Below the pieces are notes generated by a model, which was not told the DNA's origin, searched no databases, and worked only from the letters and a program-made list of their open reading frames with translations. A stretch of DNA of 64,000 nt from Gammaproteobacteria bacterium (GTDB taxonomy: Bacteria > Pseudomonadota > Gammaproteobacteria > Enterobacterales > Psychrobiaceae). This document shows, one piece after another, positions 44,525 to 52,567 of the stretch; positions within the stretch are counted from its first letter, which is position 1; each line of letters begins with the position of its first letter. The stretch spans positions 1 through 64,000 of the forward strand of contig JABSRT010000006.1 of NCBI GenBank assembly GCA_013214945.1, written 5' to 3'. The translations under genes were made by a program, and so were the position numbers.

Positions 44525-47032
44525 ATGAACAATAATTTACCTTTAGCTGGTGTGCGCGTCGTTGATTTTGGCCAGCAAATTGCTGGGCCTGCTGTAGCAA
44601 TGATCATGGCTGATCTTGGCGCAACTGTTATTCATATTGACCCACCCGGTGGCCCGCAATGGGATGATCCGGCTAACGCTATTTTAAACCGCAACAAAAG
44701 TTGTTTAGAACTTGATTTAAAATCAGAGCAAGGCCTTAATCAAGCACTGGTGTTGATTGAAAATGCCGATGTGGTACTGGAAAGTTTCCGACCCGATGTG
44801 ATGAAGCGTTTGGGCATCGACTTTGCTCAACTACGCCAAAAACGTCCGCAATTAATCACGCTTTCGTTGCCAGGATTTGCCAGTAATGACCAGTTACGTA
44901 ATCAATGGAAAGCTACCGAAGCGATAGTTGCTGCATGTTCTGGCGCGTTTACTGATATGGGCTTTAATCGAATTTTAATGGGCTTAAATCCAAGCTTTTC
45001 GCCACTGTCCTTAGGTTCATCTTATGCCACGACGTTAGCGGCTAGCTCGGTGGTAATGTCGTTGCTCGCTCGTGAGAAAACCGGTCGTGGTGACCATATT
45101 GAAGTGCCAATTGTTGCGGCGCTGATGGAAGGTTTGTCGTATAACTCGGTGGTTATTGAAGATATGCCAGCGCGTTATCTGACGATGCGTGAACATGAAA
45201 TTAGCCATCGTAAAGACAACAACATAGTAATGGATTTAAGCTATCAAGATTTACAAGAGTATCTTGACCCGTTTTATCGTAGTTACGAGTGCAGCGATGG
45301 CCGCTTCTTTTATGTGGTGTGTCCGTCGCACCGTAACCATGCCAGCCGTTGCCTAAAAGCCTTAGGTATTTATGACGAGTTGCTAGCCGAGGGTTTACCA
45401 GAAGTTAACGACTTACATTTGCCAATTAACGAATGGGATGGCGAAACGTCAATAGGTGTTTATCCGTTACCCAAAAAATGGGCCGATATTATCTCGGTAA
45501 AAATGAAAAAGGTATTTTTAACTAAAACGTCAGGGCAGTGGGGCGTGGTATTTGGTGAAGGCCAAATTCCCGGCGCGCCACACCGCACCACCCAAGAGTG
45601 GGTTAATAGCGAACATTGTAAAGTCAGTGGTTTGATCGTTGAGGTCAATGATCCGCAATATGGCTTAATGAAACAACCGGGGCCGGTCGCGTGGTTAGAA
45701 GAGTCGGTTAGCCAGATGCTGCAACCGCAACCGCGTAACAATGTCGATTTTGACTATGCAATATCGCAGCTGGTCACTGTGGCTAATGCCGAAACGGTGA
45801 CTCGCCCTACGGGCACTGCTATTCAAGCACCAAGCAATGCTGGTTGGCTTGATGGGGTGCGAATTTTAGATTTAACTAACGTAATCGCCGGGCCGCATTC
45901 AACCGCATTTTTGGGTCGATTTGGCGCCGAGGTGATCAAGCTCGATCCGGTTAAGCCATTATATGATCCGCTGATCGGCACCTTTTTTACCTTCCAAACT
46001 AACATTGGCAAAAAGAGCGCCTTGGTTGATATTACGACCACCGCTGGCCGTGAAGTATTTAATAGATTAGTGCAGTCGGTCGACATGGTCGTGATTAATG
46101 CGCCGGAACGGCAAATGAAGCCGCTAGGGTTAGATCACGACAGCTTGCAGGCCATTAATCCTGGGGTGTTGTTTTGTCGCCTTGATTGTTTGGGTGGGCC
46201 AAAGCGCGGGCCAAAAACTGACTACATTGGTTATGACGATATTATCCAAGCCAACAGTGGCATTATGAGTCGTTTTGGCGGTAATCAGACCCCAGAAGAG
46301 CATGCACATTTAGGTACGCTTGATGTCAATTGTGGTTTTGCCGGTGGCTTGGGCATGGCATTGGCGTTGTATCACAAGCTGAAAACAGGCGAAGTAACAC
46401 GAGCTCGCACCTCGTTGTCTGCAGTAACTAACTTAGCACAAATTAAGTTTGCCTATGATTACCAAGGACGGGGACCTTTTGACGAGCCGTCAGGTCGTCA
46501 AGCCTTAGGCAATCATGCGTTATCGCATTTTTATCAAGCAAGTGATGGCTGGGTGTTTATCGATTCTGATATTAATGAGTTAGCTGTGCTTGAAACCGTG
46601 ACTGGGTTAGCGGGCATTAGCGACACAACCGATGTTAGTGCATTTTTAACCGCCGCATTTAAAAATGATTCAGCAGATTATTGGACCCAGCAATTACGCG
46701 CGGTCGATATTGCTGCTGCTAAACCGGTAGGCATTGAAGCATTACGCGACCAATATACCCGGGTAGCCGACGGCAAGGTGGGCCTTGAGCTGGGCAGTTA
46801 CGCATTCTCAGTCTACAATAATCACCCAAGTGGTCATCGCATTACGCTAATAGATCACTATTCAATTCGCCCAAGCGAAGCGATGATTATCGCGCAGTCT
46901 GAAACTGAACGTTTTGGTCACTCTACTGAAGTTGTGTTGGCAAGTGTCGGTTATACCAGCACAGAAATACAAGCGATGCTTGATCAAGATATAGCAGGGT
47001 TAGGCTGGGGCAGGGAATTTTTACCGAGCTAG
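44525..47032 (+). CDS. dddD: DMSP CoA-transferase/lyase DddD
   Basis: An 835-residue protein of two tandem class III CoA-transferase (CaiB/BaiF) domains: residues ~1-400 and ~445-835, joined by a linker. Characterised DddD enzymes have this size and layout and turn DMSP plus acetyl-CoA into 3-hydroxypropionyl-CoA, releasing dimethyl sulfide. Asp600 in LGTLDVNCGFAGG of the second domain is the candidate catalytic Asp, close to the Asp reported near 602 in Marinomonas DddD. The equivalent site of the first domain reads LSLGSSYATT and lacks it. Neighbouring BCCT transporter and LysR regulator support the assignment. Followed by a terminator. Confidence 0.9.
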   Translation: MNNNLPLAGVRVVDFGQQIAGPAVAMIMADLGATVIHIDPPGGPQWDDPANAILNRNKSCLELDLKSEQGLNQALVLIENADVVLESFRPDVMKRLGIDFAQLRQKRPQLITLSLPGFASNDQLRNQWKATEAIVAACSGAFTDMGFNRILMGLNPSFSPLSLGSSYATTLAASSVVMSLLAREKTGRGDHIEVPIVAALMEGLSYNSVVIEDMPARYLTMREHEISHRKDNNIVMDLSYQDLQEYLDPFYRSYECSDGRFFYVVCPSHRNHASRCLKALGIYDELLAEGLPEVNDLHLPINEWDGETSIGVYPLPKKWADIISVKMKKVFLTKTSGQWGVVFGEGQIPGAPHRTTQEWVNSEHCKVSGLIVEVNDPQYGLMKQPGPVAWLEESVSQMLQPQPRNNVDFDYAISQLVTVANAETVTRPTGTAIQAPSNAGWLDGVRILDLTNVIAGPHSTAFLGRFGAEVIKLDPVKPLYDPLIGTFFTFQTNIGKKSALVDITTTAGREVFNRLVQSVDMVVINAPERQMKPLGLDHDSLQAINPGVLFCRLDCLGGPKRGPKTDYIGYDDIIQANSGIMSRFGGNQTPEEHAHLGTLDVNCGFAGGLGMALALYHKLKTGEVTRARTSLSAVTNLAQIKFAYDYQGRGPFDEPSGRQALGNHALSHFYQASDGWVFIDSDINELAVLETVTGLAGISDTTDVSAFLTAAFKNDSADYWTQQLRAVDIAAAKPVGIEALRDQYTRVADGKVGLELGSYAFSVYNNHPSGHRITLIDHYSIRPSEAMIIAQSETERFGHSTEVVLASVGYTSTEIQAMLDQDIAGLGWGREFLPS

Positions 47033-47081
47033 TTAGATGTGCCGACCTAACACCATCTTAATACCGACGTTGTAATCAATA

Positions 47082-47111
47082 AGGCCGCTAATTTAGCGGT
47101 CTTGTTTATTT
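47082..47111 (+). terminator. Terminator after dddD
   Basis: AGGCCGCTA pairs with TAGCGGTCT (one G-T pair) around a three-base loop, followed by a T-rich run, 49 bp after the dddD stop and before the convergent SulP gene. Confidence 0.75.
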
Positions 47112-47131
47112 TGGCGTTACTGTTTTTTGCG

Positions 47132-48925
47132 TCAGGCGGTAATGTCCCGACTTTCTCTTTGTTGCATGTTGAGTTGGGGTACGCTGGGGCAATCATGAAA
47201 TATTCTGGTGCTGCAATGCTGACAGTGCTGTGGGTTTAATTGGTTAATCGCCCAGCGAATAGCAGGTTGAGGCGATGAATAAAATCGCTGGCGTCCTATC
47301 TTCTTTAAATAGCCTTGCTTGTCTAGTTCATCAATAACCTGATCTTTAAAAGAGCTAAAAATTAACTGGCCGCCTTGTTGCTCAATCCGATTTATTTCCT
47401 GAACCAGCATTTGCGCGCCGGATACATCAATAAAGTTAATGCCTTTGCCGATAACCACAACAATACTTGCCTCGTTATCAGCGGTTAATAGGCGTAATTG
47501 CTGTTGAGTATGAGCAATGGCGCCAAAAAACAACGAACCATCAATGCTGATGCATTTTACCTGCGGGCATTGAGCTAATTGATAGTTCTCAATATTCTTC
47601 AATGGGCGCTTATCAAGGTGCTGAATAGGCGCAACGTCAGTAATGCTGGGTTTTGCGGTTCGTGCCAAATAAAACAGTAACGAGATCGCAATGCCGACAT
47701 AAATGGCCCATTCTAATGCCATAAATAACGTCGCTAAAAATGTCGCGCTAAAAATAATAGCCTCGGCTTTGTTGGCGACAATAATTTGTTTAATGTGATA
47801 AAAATCTATCAAATTCCAAGCGATTAACAAGATAGCACCAGCCATAGCTGGTAAGGGTAAGTAATGGGTTACATTAGGCACCAAGACCATGATCGCCGCC
47901 AATATTAACGCCGCGAAAATAGCTGACAACGGCGTTCTTGCACCAGCATCATAATTGGCTCCAGAGCGAGTAAATGAACCAGAACCAGCATAACAAGAGA
48001 AAAAACTGCCAACAATATTAGACAAACCTTGGCCGATAAATTCTTGGTTGCCATCGATCTGCTGCTGTGAGCGCACCGCTATTGCACGGGCTATCGACGC
48101 AGCCTCAATTAAGCCAAGTAAGGCCACTGCAACAGCGCCTGAAAATAAAGAGGCGATGGTGTCTGGCGTTAGCATCGGCACAGCAAAAGGAGGCAGGGTG
48201 CCAGATAAAGCGCCAACAAGAGCTACGCCCTCACTTGCGCCATCAACTAACCAACAAGCGATACTGCCAACGAGCATGCCAATCAGTAAATGTGGCCACT
48301 TTCGATTACAGCGGCGCACCGCGATGGCGGTAAACAAGGTGAGCAAACCAATGGCTAATGAATACGGATTAATGTGGCCAAGTTGCGCGGCAAGTTGATT
48401 AAGGCCTGCAACAAATGATAAACCTGCAGCAATATCGACGCCAAATAAGTGTTTAAGTTGACCTGATAAAATCAAGATGGCGGCGCCAGCAGTAAAGCCG
48501 AACACCACGGTATGAGAAATAAAATTAATCACAGTGCCTAACCGTAATAAGCCCATTGCCAATTGAATAAGACCCGCAAGCAAGGTGATGGCCAGCACCG
48601 TGGCAATATAATGACTGGGTGTTGGGCCCCCTCCTAACTCAGTAATGGTGGTGGCGACATTAATCACCACAATAGAAATCGCTGCCGTTGGCCCTGAAAT
48701 AAGGTGCAATGACGAGCCGTATAGCGCTGCTATAATTGGGGTAATAATCGCGGTATAGAGCCCATATTCTGGTGGTAAGCCAGCAATAAAGGCATAAGCA
48801 ACGCCTTGCGGTAATACAATAATAGCGCCGGTTAACCCTGCCATTAAATCATTAGATAAGGTGCGTTTACTGACCTGTGGTGTCCAGCTTAAAAATGGAA
48901 AAAGTTGCGTTAAGGTCAGTTTCAT
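47132..48925 (-). CDS. SulP family inorganic anion transporter with STAS domain
   Basis: A 597-residue transporter. The membrane part (residues ~15-420) begins with NDLMAGLTGAIIVLPQGVAYAFIAGLPPEYGLYTAII, the SulP signature. A cytoplasmic STAS domain follows (~435-550: ISIDGSLFFGAI and FIDVSGAQMLVQEINRI). The tail adds a small Cys/His-rich segment (HCQHCSTRIFHDC). I use the ATG at 48925; a TTG 6 codons upstream lacks a ribosome site. Downstream of betC and the choline-type ABC genes on the same strand (196-bp gap), it may handle sulfate released by BetC; sulfate, bicarbonate or other anions are possible. Confidence 0.88.
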   Translation of the reverse strand: MKLTLTQLFPFLSWTPQVSKRTLSNDLMAGLTGAIIVLPQGVAYAFIAGLPPEYGLYTAIITPIIAALYGSSLHLISGPTAAISIVVINVATTITELGGGPTPSHYIATVLAITLLAGLIQLAMGLLRLGTVINFISHTVVFGFTAGAAILILSGQLKHLFGVDIAAGLSFVAGLNQLAAQLGHINPYSLAIGLLTLFTAIAVRRCNRKWPHLLIGMLVGSIACWLVDGASEGVALVGALSGTLPPFAVPMLTPDTIASLFSGAVAVALLGLIEAASIARAIAVRSQQQIDGNQEFIGQGLSNIVGSFFSCYAGSGSFTRSGANYDAGARTPLSAIFAALILAAIMVLVPNVTHYLPLPAMAGAILLIAWNLIDFYHIKQIIVANKAEAIIFSATFLATLFMALEWAIYVGIAISLLFYLARTAKPSITDVAPIQHLDKRPLKNIENYQLAQCPQVKCISIDGSLFFGAIAHTQQQLRLLTADNEASIVVVIGKGINFIDVSGAQMLVQEINRIEQQGGQLIFSSFKDQVIDELDKQGYLKKIGRQRFYSSPQPAIRWAINQLNPQHCQHCSTRIFHDCPSVPQLNMQQRESRDITA

Positions 48926-49027
48926 AGCGGCTCGCTTGATCAATTAAAGAGCTGGCGGAGCAGTGTCACCGAAATTTTGGCGACACTGTGGTTTAGAGCA
49001 AACATCAGACAAGTGCTTTTCTACGTA

Positions 49028-49079
49028 GTATTAACATCAAGTATTAACATCAAGTATTAACAGCAAGCATTAGCATTTT
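49028..49079. repeat. 13-bp tandem repeat
   Basis: GTATTAACATCAA occurs twice exactly at 49028-49053, then a third copy with one change (49054-49066) and a degenerate fourth. It is noncoding, between the ATPase gene and the SulP gene. Confidence 0.8.
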
Positions 49080-49121
49080 ATGCCAGCTTGCAGTGCACTT
49101 GAGTGCAGGCATTAATACGAG

Positions 49122-50387
49122 CTAAGCGCAGTCTTTAATTGAGCCATTAACAGCATCTTTAATAGAGCTTTGTGAGCGATTTTGATCGCTAGGTTGATCA
49201 AAGTCAGTGTTAAAATGTTTGCCTAATAAAGCATGGTAAAAGCAATCATCATTGAGAATACCAACCAAGGCACCTTGATCGGTTAAAACAAGCGGCAATC
49301 CGGTGTGGTATTTAATTTCGATGGCCCGGCGCATCGTGATATCACTGGCAACCACCGCAACTTGGTTATTCGCTAGCTCGTCGACGCGCTGGTGGTGATC
49401 GCAATATTGCAGCGCAACGGTCTTATTACCGATATTTACGTGCAATAACTGTTGCTGTTCACCAAGGCATAATTGAACCTGTTGCTGGCGATCTAACCAC
49501 ACACCTTGGTCGGCATCAGCTAAATTAGCCACGGGCAGCATTAGTGAATGACCTTTAAGCACATTGAGCGGGTTGGTATGGGTGACAAAGTCTTGGACGT
49601 AGCTAGTGGCAGGTTTTAACACGATATTCTCTGGCGTATCGTATTGAATAATTTTGGCTGATTCCATAATGCCTATTTTACTGCCAATCTTTAGTGCTTC
49701 ATCAAGATCATGGCTAACAAACACAATGGTCTTTTTCATTTTTTGTTGCAGCTCAATTAACTCGTCTTGTAACTGGGTTCTAATTAACGGATCAAGGGCC
49801 GAAAAAGGCTCGTCCATTAACAAAATATCTGTTTCCATCGCAAAAGCGCGGGCCAAACCAACCCGTTGTTGCATGCCGCCAGAGAGTTGGTCGGGCTTTT
49901 TGTCGGCCCACTGCTCAAGACCAACTAACATAAGCTGTGCCAGCGCCTTTTTTTTGCGCTGTGCTTTAGCCATGCCTTGCATTTCTAGGCCAAAAGCGAC
50001 GTTATCAAGCACACTAAGCCATGGCATTAAACCAAAGTTTTGAAACACCATTGACACTTTATTGCTGCGCATGTGCAGCAATGTCGCGCTATCACAACTG
50101 GCAATATCAACCATGTCATCGCCATTTTTAACCAGTAATTGACCGCGGCTGGTGGTGTTTAAACCATTAATGGCCCGTAACAAACTGGATTTTCCTGAGC
50201 CAGACAGCCCCATCAATACACAAATTTCACCTTGCTCAATCTCGAGGCTTGCATTGTGCACACCCACGGTGTCACCGGTGGCTTCAATAATTTGTTGACG
50301 GTTTTTTCCGCTGTCGAGCAGGGCCAAACTTTGTGCGGTATGTTTGCCAAAAATAACATCGACATTTTTGATACTAATTGCGGCCAT
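49122..50387 (-). CDS. Choline/betaine ABC transporter ATPase (ProV/ChoV-like)
   Basis: A 421-residue ATPase of the quaternary-ammonium uptake family. Walker A GLSGSGKSS, signature LSGGMQQR, Walker B ILLMDEPFSALDP, switch VSHDLDEAL. Like ProV and OpuAA it has a long C-terminal region (~290-405) that resembles a CBS-domain pair and may sense ionic strength. Its start is 2 bp after the permease stop. Encoded with a choline-type binding protein and choline sulfatase, it should energise uptake of choline-O-sulfate or choline. Confidence 0.9.
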   Translation of the reverse strand: MAAISIKNVDVIFGKHTAQSLALLDSGKNRQQIIEATGDTVGVHNASLEIEQGEICVLMGLSGSGKSSLLRAINGLNTTSRGQLLVKNGDDMVDIASCDSATLLHMRSNKVSMVFQNFGLMPWLSVLDNVAFGLEMQGMAKAQRKKKALAQLMLVGLEQWADKKPDQLSGGMQQRVGLARAFAMETDILLMDEPFSALDPLIRTQLQDELIELQQKMKKTIVFVSHDLDEALKIGSKIGIMESAKIIQYDTPENIVLKPATSYVQDFVTHTNPLNVLKGHSLMLPVANLADADQGVWLDRQQQVQLCLGEQQQLLHVNIGNKTVALQYCDHHQRVDELANNQVAVVASDITMRRAIEIKYHTGLPLVLTDQGALVGILNDDCFYHALLGKHFNTDFDQPSDQNRSQSSIKDAVNGSIKDCA

Positions 50388-50389
50388 GA

Positions 50390-51235
50390 TTAAGCCTCCT
50401 CTTTAGTGTTGGGGGCTTTGCAAATACGGTCAAGGATAATAGCAACCAGCACAATGGCGAGTCCCGCTTCAAACCCTTGCGAAATGTTAACGGTGTTTAA
50501 GGCCCGAATAACGGGTTTACCTAAGCCATCTGCGCCGACTAAGGCCGAAATTACTACCATCGACAACGACAACATAATGCACTGGGTAATGCCCGCCATA
50601 ATGCTTGACATGGCAGCGGGTAATTCAACTTTATAAAGCAGTTTAAACGGAGTGGCACCAAAAGCGCGGCCCGCTTCAATCAATTGTGTTGGTACGCGGC
50701 TGATGCCTAAATAGGTTAAGCGAATGGGTGCGGCAATGGCGAAAATAATGGTTGAAAGTAAGCCCGGCACCACGCCTAAACCAAACAGCACCAGTGTTGG
50801 AATTAAATAAACAAAAGTTGGAATGGTTTGCATTAGATCCAATATCGGGCGCAATAGGGTATAAAACCACGGTTTGTGCGCGGCAATAATGCCAATGGGC
50901 ACGCCAATGACAATCGAAATTGAGGTGGCGGTTATCACCAACACAAAGGTTTCGAGCATTTCTTGCCAGTAACCTAAGTTTAAGATCAACAGCAACGCGC
51001 TCACCACAAAAATAACCAAGCCAACACTACGGTGTAACAGCCATGCTATCACCGCGGTCAGCAGCATAGGTATCGCTGGTGGTAACGCGATAAAAATATC
51101 GACGACATTGAGAATCAGCCATTCTAATGATATGGAAATGGCGTCAAACAAAAAAGCGCCATGGTCGGTTAGCCACTCAACAAAGGCCTCCATCCAATCA
51201 CCTAAGGGGATTTTGTGCTCGGTTATCACGTTCAT
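50390..51235 (-). CDS. Choline/betaine ABC transporter permease (ProW/ChoW-like)
   Basis: A 281-residue permease with about six helices, a ProW-type N-terminal extension, TSISIVIGVPIGIIAAHKP, the DLMQTIPTFVYLIPTLVLFGLGVVPGLL block and the EAA loop IEAGRAFGATPFKLLYKVELPAAMSSIMAGI. All are typical for glycine betaine/choline permeases. It lies 232 bp downstream of the binding-protein gene, a gap with a 10-bp-stem hairpin, and 2 bp before the ATPase gene. Confidence 0.92.
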   Translation of the reverse strand: MNVITEHKIPLGDWMEAFVEWLTDHGAFLFDAISISLEWLILNVVDIFIALPPAIPMLLTAVIAWLLHRSVGLVIFVVSALLLILNLGYWQEMLETFVLVITATSISIVIGVPIGIIAAHKPWFYTLLRPILDLMQTIPTFVYLIPTLVLFGLGVVPGLLSTIIFAIAAPIRLTYLGISRVPTQLIEAGRAFGATPFKLLYKVELPAAMSSIMAGITQCIMLSLSMVVISALVGADGLGKPVIRALNTVNISQGFEAGLAIVLVAIILDRICKAPNTKEEA

Positions 51236-51375
51236 TGCTTTGCCTCTTACTGATTATTTTATTGTTTTTAGAATATTTGGTGACTCTATGCTGGTTAGTA
51301 CTTAAGGAGCATGCTTAACGTTGGCAATGAAATAACCATGCACGGCGAGCACAGATAAAGCACGTGAAGAGAGCG

Positions 51376-51413
51376 CCACTCATAGCCTAAATCTGCAATT
51401 AGTCTATGAGTGG
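51376..51413 (-). other. Intercistronic hairpin between binding-protein and permease genes
   Basis: CCACTCATAG and CTATGAGTGG pair perfectly around an 18-base loop. Without a T-tract it is more likely an mRNA-stability or partial-attenuation element, which would give more binding protein than permease, a pattern common in ABC operons. Confidence 0.5.
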
Positions 51414-51467
51414 TTACTGTTATTGCTCCCGTCATTGTTCGGTCACTTCATCGTTTGCTTGATTTAA

Positions 51468-52448
51468 TTAAATATTTAAATGACGGCGCACGGCTGCTAA
51501 TCCGTCGGCGCCATCTGTGGTGGTAACACCGTTAAGCCAGCTGTTTAGTACCTCAGGATGTTCGGTTAAGTATTTACGAGCCGCAGCGGCGGGTTGCTGG
51601 CGATCTTGCATAATGTAGCCCATCATTTCATTTTCCATCGTTAGGCTAAATTTTAGGTTATTTAATAACTTACCAACATTAGTACACTCTTGCTGGTAAC
51701 CTTTGCGTGTTACGGTGTGAATGGTGGCGCTGCCAAAGTCTTTGCCAAAGTATTTATCGCCGCCAGTGAGGTAGGCCATGTCAAAATTGCTGTTCATTGG
51801 GTGCGGTTCCCAGCCTAAAAAGACGATAAATTGCTTACGCTTGATATCGCGTTTGACCTGGCTCATTACACCTTGCTCACCTGACTCGACCAGTCGCCAT
51901 TTGTTGAGCGCAAAGTCGCCACTGTCGATCATGGTTTGCAGCAATTGGTTGGCCGGTGCGCCAGCTTCTATGCCGTAAATACGCTGGCGAAATTTAGTGT
52001 CGAATTTAGCTAAATCAGCATAGTCTTTGACACCAGCATCATAGGCATAACGCGGTACGGCTAAAGTAAATTTTGCGCCTTCAAGGTTGGTTGTAACGAC
52101 ATCGATATCACCAGGTGTTGCATATTTGTCGATAAATTTTTGCTGCGCTGGCATCCAGTTGCCAAGAAAAATATCAATTTCGTTGTTTTTTAGTCCTTCA
52201 AAACCGATAGGCACGCCTAAGGTAGTCGTTTTGGTTTGATAACCTAGGCCGTTTAACACTGTGCTAGCTAATGCTGAAGTTGAGCTAATGTCGCTCCAAC
52301 CGGGATCGGTAAAACGCACCTTTTCACAACTTGGTGGCACAGCTGCCATCGCTTGTGTTGCGAACAAAAGACTTGCTAAACCAAGTCCCAAAAAAGAGCG
52401 TTGAGTTAACGTGTTAGTTATGTCTCGAACGGGTGATAATTTAATCAT
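51468..52448 (-). CDS. Choline-type ABC transporter substrate-binding protein (ChoX-like)
   Basis: A 326-residue periplasmic binding protein. Signal peptide ends ATQAMAA at about residue 36. Mature sequence opens CEKVRFTDPGWSDI, which in ChoX-type proteins supplies an aromatic cage residue, and continues with IFLGNWMPAQQKFIDKY and FLGWEPHPMNSNFDMAYLTGG, both typical of choline/betaine binders. It follows betC by 119 bp. Ligand is probably choline or choline-O-sulfate. Confidence 0.9.
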   Translation of the reverse strand: MIKLSPVRDITNTLTQRSFLGLGLASLLFATQAMAAVPPSCEKVRFTDPGWSDISSTSALASTVLNGLGYQTKTTTLGVPIGFEGLKNNEIDIFLGNWMPAQQKFIDKYATPGDIDVVTTNLEGAKFTLAVPRYAYDAGVKDYADLAKFDTKFRQRIYGIEAGAPANQLLQTMIDSGDFALNKWRLVESGEQGVMSQVKRDIKRKQFIVFLGWEPHPMNSNFDMAYLTGGDKYFGKDFGSATIHTVTRKGYQQECTNVGKLLNNLKFSLTMENEMMGYIMQDRQQPAAAARKYLTEHPEVLNSWLNGVTTTDGADGLAAVRRHLNI

Positions 52449-52488
52449 AAATTCAATCCTTTACTAAGTTGTTGATGTGCCAAAATAG

Positions 52489-52552
52489 CCAAACACACAC
52501 AGTGAGGTCACCATTTAAGCCGGGTTATTCACCAAGCTTAGAGTGTGTTTGG
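52489..52552 (-). other. Long-range hairpin between betC and the binding-protein gene
   Basis: CCAAACACAC at 52489-52498 pairs with GTGTGTTTGG at 52543-52552, enclosing 44 bases. It occupies most of the 119-bp gap between the two genes and may influence read-through or mRNA processing. Confidence 0.4.
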
Positions 52553-52567
52553 CGGGGCTGTTGAGTA

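Noticed and set aside
48048-48398. Plus-strand open frame of 116 codons within the SulP gene
   Set aside because: It is antisense to conserved SulP membrane segments and shows no protein features of its own.
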